From contig NZ_CP107036.1 in NCBI RefSeq assembly GCF_029542085.1, forward strand, positions 4,092,001-4,156,000: DNA of 64,000 nt, in the 5' to 3' direction. The notes beneath the pieces were generated by a model. The model was not told the DNA's origin and made no database searches. It saw only the letters and a list, made by a program, of their open reading frames with translations. The DNA is from Sphingobacterium sp. ML3W (GTDB lineage: Bacteria > Bacteroidota > Bacteroidia > Sphingobacteriales > Sphingobacteriaceae). Below are positions 61,279-64,000 of this stretch, one piece after another (the stretch's first letter is position 1; every line of letters starts with the position of its first letter). The position numbers and the translations under genes are program-made.

Positions 61279-62013
61279 ATGAAAAAGTTTTTAGGCTATA
61301 TTCTATCTATTATATTTTGGTTCTGTTTTGGCTTATCCTTGATTATATTCCACCCCATCCAATGGCTATGCTTGAAATTCGGTGGCTATAATGCACACAA
61401 AAAAAGTGTTGACATCTTAAATGCATGCCTCGTTGCATCTTACTATACATTATTCAATAGGGTCACTTTTATCGACAACAAATCCATCCCATTAGGACAG
61501 CCCATTATATTTGTTGCCAATCATCAAAGTACCTTTGACATTCCACCGCTTATCTATTTTCTGCGAAGATTTCATGGAAAATTTATCTCAAAAATTGAGC
61601 TGGCCAGTGGTATACCAAGTATTTCGTTCAATCTAAAACATGGTGGCGCAGCCAATATCGATCGTAATGACGCCAAACAATCGATAGCTGAGATTCTCAA
61701 ACTTGCCAACAATATGAATACAAAGAATTGGTCTGCTTTTATCTTTCCAGAAGGAACTCGATCAAAAACAGGTAAGATGAAAGCTTTTCATGTTGGTGGT
61801 ATTGCAACATTATTAAAGAAAAACCCTAATGCATTGGTCGTCCCGATTGCAATCAAAGGATCATACGAAATGGTACAATATGGTATGTATCCGCTAACTC
61901 CTTTTCTGCATATGACATGGGAGGTGCTTGATCCACTGGATACAAAGGATAAAGATATTGAGGAAATTGTAAAACTAGCCGAAGAGACTATTAAGCAGAA
62001 AGTTGAAAAATAA
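61279..62013 (+). CDS. plsC: 1-acyl-sn-glycerol-3-phosphate acyltransferase
   Basis: A 244-residue membrane-bound acyltransferase of phospholipid synthesis. N-terminal helix about residues 3-25; acyltransferase motif I NHQSTFDIPPL near residue 73, motif II-like ISKIELASGIPSI, motif III FPEGTRSKTG near 157 and the VPIAIKGSYEM strand. ATG chosen because the -7 element lies 19 bases upstream. Confidence 0.9.
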   Translation: MKKFLGYILSIIFWFCFGLSLIIFHPIQWLCLKFGGYNAHKKSVDILNACLVASYYTLFNRVTFIDNKSIPLGQPIIFVANHQSTFDIPPLIYFLRRFHGKFISKIELASGIPSISFNLKHGGAANIDRNDAKQSIAEILKLANNMNTKNWSAFIFPEGTRSKTGKMKAFHVGGIATLLKKNPNALVVPIAIKGSYEMVQYGMYPLTPFLHMTWEVLDPLDTKDKDIEEIVKLAEETIKQKVEK

Positions 62014-62020
62014 AGTAGAA

Positions 62021-63151
62021 TTATTTGACTTGTCTACCCTTCCAATCATACTTTCCAATATTCCCCAATATTCCAATATAAGCTAAATACAGAATATGGG
62101 CGAGACTCAATATAGGAAGATACCAAAGCAGATTAGTCCGTTTTGCAAAATTGGTTAAAGGCTGGATAAACACCAATTCGACTATCATTTTAAGTAGCAA
62201 TGCGAAAAGGACCACCCAAGCAAGTGTTTTAATACCTGCAACTGAAAGAATGGCTCCGGCCAATAATAGCACATTAAACAGCCAAATAGCGATCCCTAAA
62301 GCAATAACTCCCTTATTTTTATACTTGGTACTCTTAGATGCCCAACGTCTTCGTTGGCTAATAAATGACCTAAGATCGGGCTTAGCATCTGTATACACGA
62401 TCGCTTCCTCCGATTTACAGAAAGCAATTCGTTCAGGGTGCTTCTCCGCCACTTTATGCAAAAATAACTCGTCATCCCCAGAGGCTAGTTCGTCGATACC
62501 CTTAAAACCGCCCATTTGCTTGAATATATCTTTTCGGTAGGCCAAATTTGCACCATTACAGGTCGTAGGCTTTCTATTACCTATACCTGCAGCACCAAGA
62601 CCTATGAGATACAGAAATTCCAAGGTCTGCAATCGCTCAAAAAAGCTCTTTTCCTCCGAGTATACGACTGGAGAAGACAATAAATAAGCATCTTCCTTTT
62701 CAAATGTTCCGATCACTGTCGCAAGCCAATTTGCCCCCATCCTACAGTCTGCATCCGTAGTAATGACAATCTCCCCCTTGCAACAGTCAATTGCCCTTGA
62801 AATCGCCAGCTTCTTATAGGAATTCATTCGACCATTCTCATTTAACTGAATCAATTTCACGCCTTGCTCGGCATATTCTTTTACAATGGTGGAAGTGTTG
62901 TCATCCGAATGATCATCAATAATAATAAGTTCAAGAAGTTCACTCGGAAAATTTTGGTTCAATATTGATTCTATCGTTCTCCGGATATTCAATTCTTCAT
63001 TCCGTGCAGCGATAATAACTGATACAGTCTTGGTAGAAGGTAAGAGACCTGTGGGCGCTTGAATCGTGGCCCAGCCTTTACGCATCCACAACACTAAAAT
63101 AGCATACACGCAGGCAAAACTGATCAATAAATAGCTAAGAATTTGTATCAC
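62021..63151 (-). CDS. GT2 glycosyltransferase, membrane-bound
   Basis: A family 2 glycosyltransferase with an N-terminal membrane helix (about residues 4-22), the domain signature VIIAARNEELNIRR, the DxD region in TTDADCRMG, the base in GDDELFLHKV and the processive-type QRRRW, followed by three helices. I chose GTG at 63151, giving a 17-base overlap with the upstream gene; a TTG at 63187 is the other candidate. It acts with the flippase-like gene in front, perhaps on a surface polysaccharide (inference). Confidence 0.85.
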   Translation of the reverse strand: MIQILSYLLISFACVYAILVLWMRKGWATIQAPTGLLPSTKTVSVIIAARNEELNIRRTIESILNQNFPSELLELIIIDDHSDDNTSTIVKEYAEQGVKLIQLNENGRMNSYKKLAISRAIDCCKGEIVITTDADCRMGANWLATVIGTFEKEDAYLLSSPVVYSEEKSFFERLQTLEFLYLIGLGAAGIGNRKPTTCNGANLAYRKDIFKQMGGFKGIDELASGDDELFLHKVAEKHPERIAFCKSEEAIVYTDAKPDLRSFISQRRRWASKSTKYKNKGVIALGIAIWLFNVLLLAGAILSVAGIKTLAWVVLFALLLKMIVELVFIQPLTNFAKRTNLLWYLPILSLAHILYLAYIGILGNIGKYDWKGRQVK

Positions 63152-64000
63152 CGAAAAAATTAATCTTAAAAACAAAAATAGAACCAAATATCGCAGGGAG
63201 AATCAAATTGACAAACCAAATACACGATACAATTGCCATCACCGCAATTTCTTGTGTTGTAATATAGCTATAAAGATTACTTGCCACAAAGCTACGTACA
63301 CTAAAATCGAAAATATCCAATGTCGGCAAAGCTGCCTGAACAAAAAAGAGGATAAAGATCATCAAAACCATGGAGAGAAGTGGCAGCTCAGGTAAGGTCA
63401 GCTTCATCAAAATAATATACTGCGAAGTAAAAATAATAAACCTTGCCAGTGAGTTTACCAAAACGATGCTCAGCTCACGTGCGGAATAATGCTCCAGTAC
63501 CTCAAAAAAAGGTTTGATTTTCGCCAAAAACTTAATTCGACCTACAAGCATATCCACCCATCTCACATTAAAATACAAGATGACGAATCCGGCGGCATAA
63601 ATAATAGCGAGCAACCAGACACCAAATTGAACGGATAAAGGCGTGGATAAAAACTTACAGATAAACCAAGCTATGCTCAATGAGCCTGCAACACTTGTCA
63701 ATACCAATTGAGCAAACAACCCTACCCCCATCGCAACAGCACCTTTAGCCCTATTCTGCGGTTTCAGGAACAACACCCGCCCCCCATATTCGCCAATTCT
63801 ATTCGGGGTAAAAATCGCCCATGTAAGTCCACAAAAAACAGATTGAAATGCCTTCCAGAAGGATATATGCTCCAGTTTGGATGCAAGATAGCGCCATTTA
63901 ACAACCTCCAGAAGCCAGTTTACAAGCATTAAAACAACAATCAAGATCAATGTCAAGACAACAGAATGTTGCTCTAATCCTGTGATTAGTGTCTTAAACT
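63135..64000 (-). CDS. flippase-like membrane protein (LPG synthase TM family), partial
   Basis: A membrane protein, at least 288 residues, whose frame is open to the window edge on the 5' side: no in-frame stop occurs between 63957 and 64000, so the true start lies outside. Several helices and the family-type TPNRIGEYGGRVLFL segment near the first visible third. It is related to the protein at 57096-58010. The stop lies 17 bases inside the following GT2 gene. Confidence 0.8.
   Translation of the reverse strand, partial: FKTLITGLEQHSVVLTLILIVVLMLVNWLLEVVKWRYLASKLEHISFWKAFQSVFCGLTWAIFTPNRIGEYGGRVLFLKPQNRAKGAVAMGVGLFAQLVLTSVAGSLSIAWFICKFLSTPLSVQFGVWLLAIIYAAGFVILYFNVRWVDMLVGRIKFLAKIKPFFEVLEHYSARELSIVLVNSLARFIIFTSQYIILMKLTLPELPLLSMVLMIFILFFVQAALPTLDIFDFSVRSFVASNLYSYITTQEIAVMAIVSCIWFVNLILPAIFGSIFVFKINFFGDTNS

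Noticed and set aside
1..64000. tRNA, rRNA, CRISPR arrays, insertion sequences and prophage genes
   Set aside because: I looked for T-loop-type motifs, regularly spaced repeats, transposases and integrases and saw none; a tRNA search program could still find a missed gene.

Overview
The window is an ordinary chromosomal stretch of a Bacteroidota bacterium, most like Sphingobacterium or a close relative in the Sphingobacteriaceae. This is an impression from gene content, low GC, promoters of the TTG-N(17-23)-TAnnTTTG type, little use of Shine-Dalgarno sites, and lineage-typical families (DUF4252 beside an ECF sigma factor, DUF2027, three-gene SdhCAB, an arginine cluster with a GNAT gene). I see no tRNA or rRNA gene, CRISPR array, insertion sequence, prophage or conjugative gene.

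Region by region. 1-3.9 kb: a TonB-C-like secreted protein, a hypothetical protein, and an operon of a GbsR-type regulator, two paralogous small membrane proteins and a TIGR01777 epimerase. 3.9-10.2 kb: topB, dgt, galM and argH. 10.2-11 kb: a long non-coding stretch with an argH leader and a probable stand-alone small RNA of about 170 nt. 11-13.8 kb: rbfA, aat, a class V aminotransferase and a Smr-less DUF2027 protein. 14.4-21.2 kb: a single-pass envelope protein, then heme genes hemA, a fused hemC-hemD, hemB and hemL, covering glutamyl-tRNA to uroporphyrinogen III. 21.3-23.7 kb: ECF sigma factor, probable anti-sigma factor and two DUF4252 proteins in one reverse operon. 24-27.8 kb: accessory lipoprotein, DUF3472 protein, AAA ATPase and DUF1648 protein. 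28-31.5 kb: reverse arginine operon (GNAT, argG, argC) behind a 285-nt leader with an Arg-rich mini-ORF and hairpins. 32-40.6 kb: oligopeptidase B-like peptidase, S8 protease, nth, recA, and a pair of exported phosphohydrolases. 40.7-45.1 kb: proline catabolism (pruA), msrA, sod, tadA and small genes. 45.2-53.3 kb: a beta-barrel protein, sdhCAB and a 1251-residue NtrY-like histidine kinase. 53.7-64 kb: envelope and polysaccharide genes (coiled-coil protein, gmd, lipoprotein, two flippase-like membrane proteins, SDR, alpha/beta hydrolase, DUF2089 regulator with membrane partner, plsC and a GT2 glycosyltransferase); the last gene runs off the right edge.

Functional links: the heme genes supply cytochromes such as the SdhC heme protein; argH lies apart from GNAT-argG-argC, but both units have leaders of similar length. 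The best candidates for something undescribed are the putative arginine attenuator, the small RNA between argH and rbfA, and a repeated element found directly upstream of topB, the ECF sigma gene and argC.
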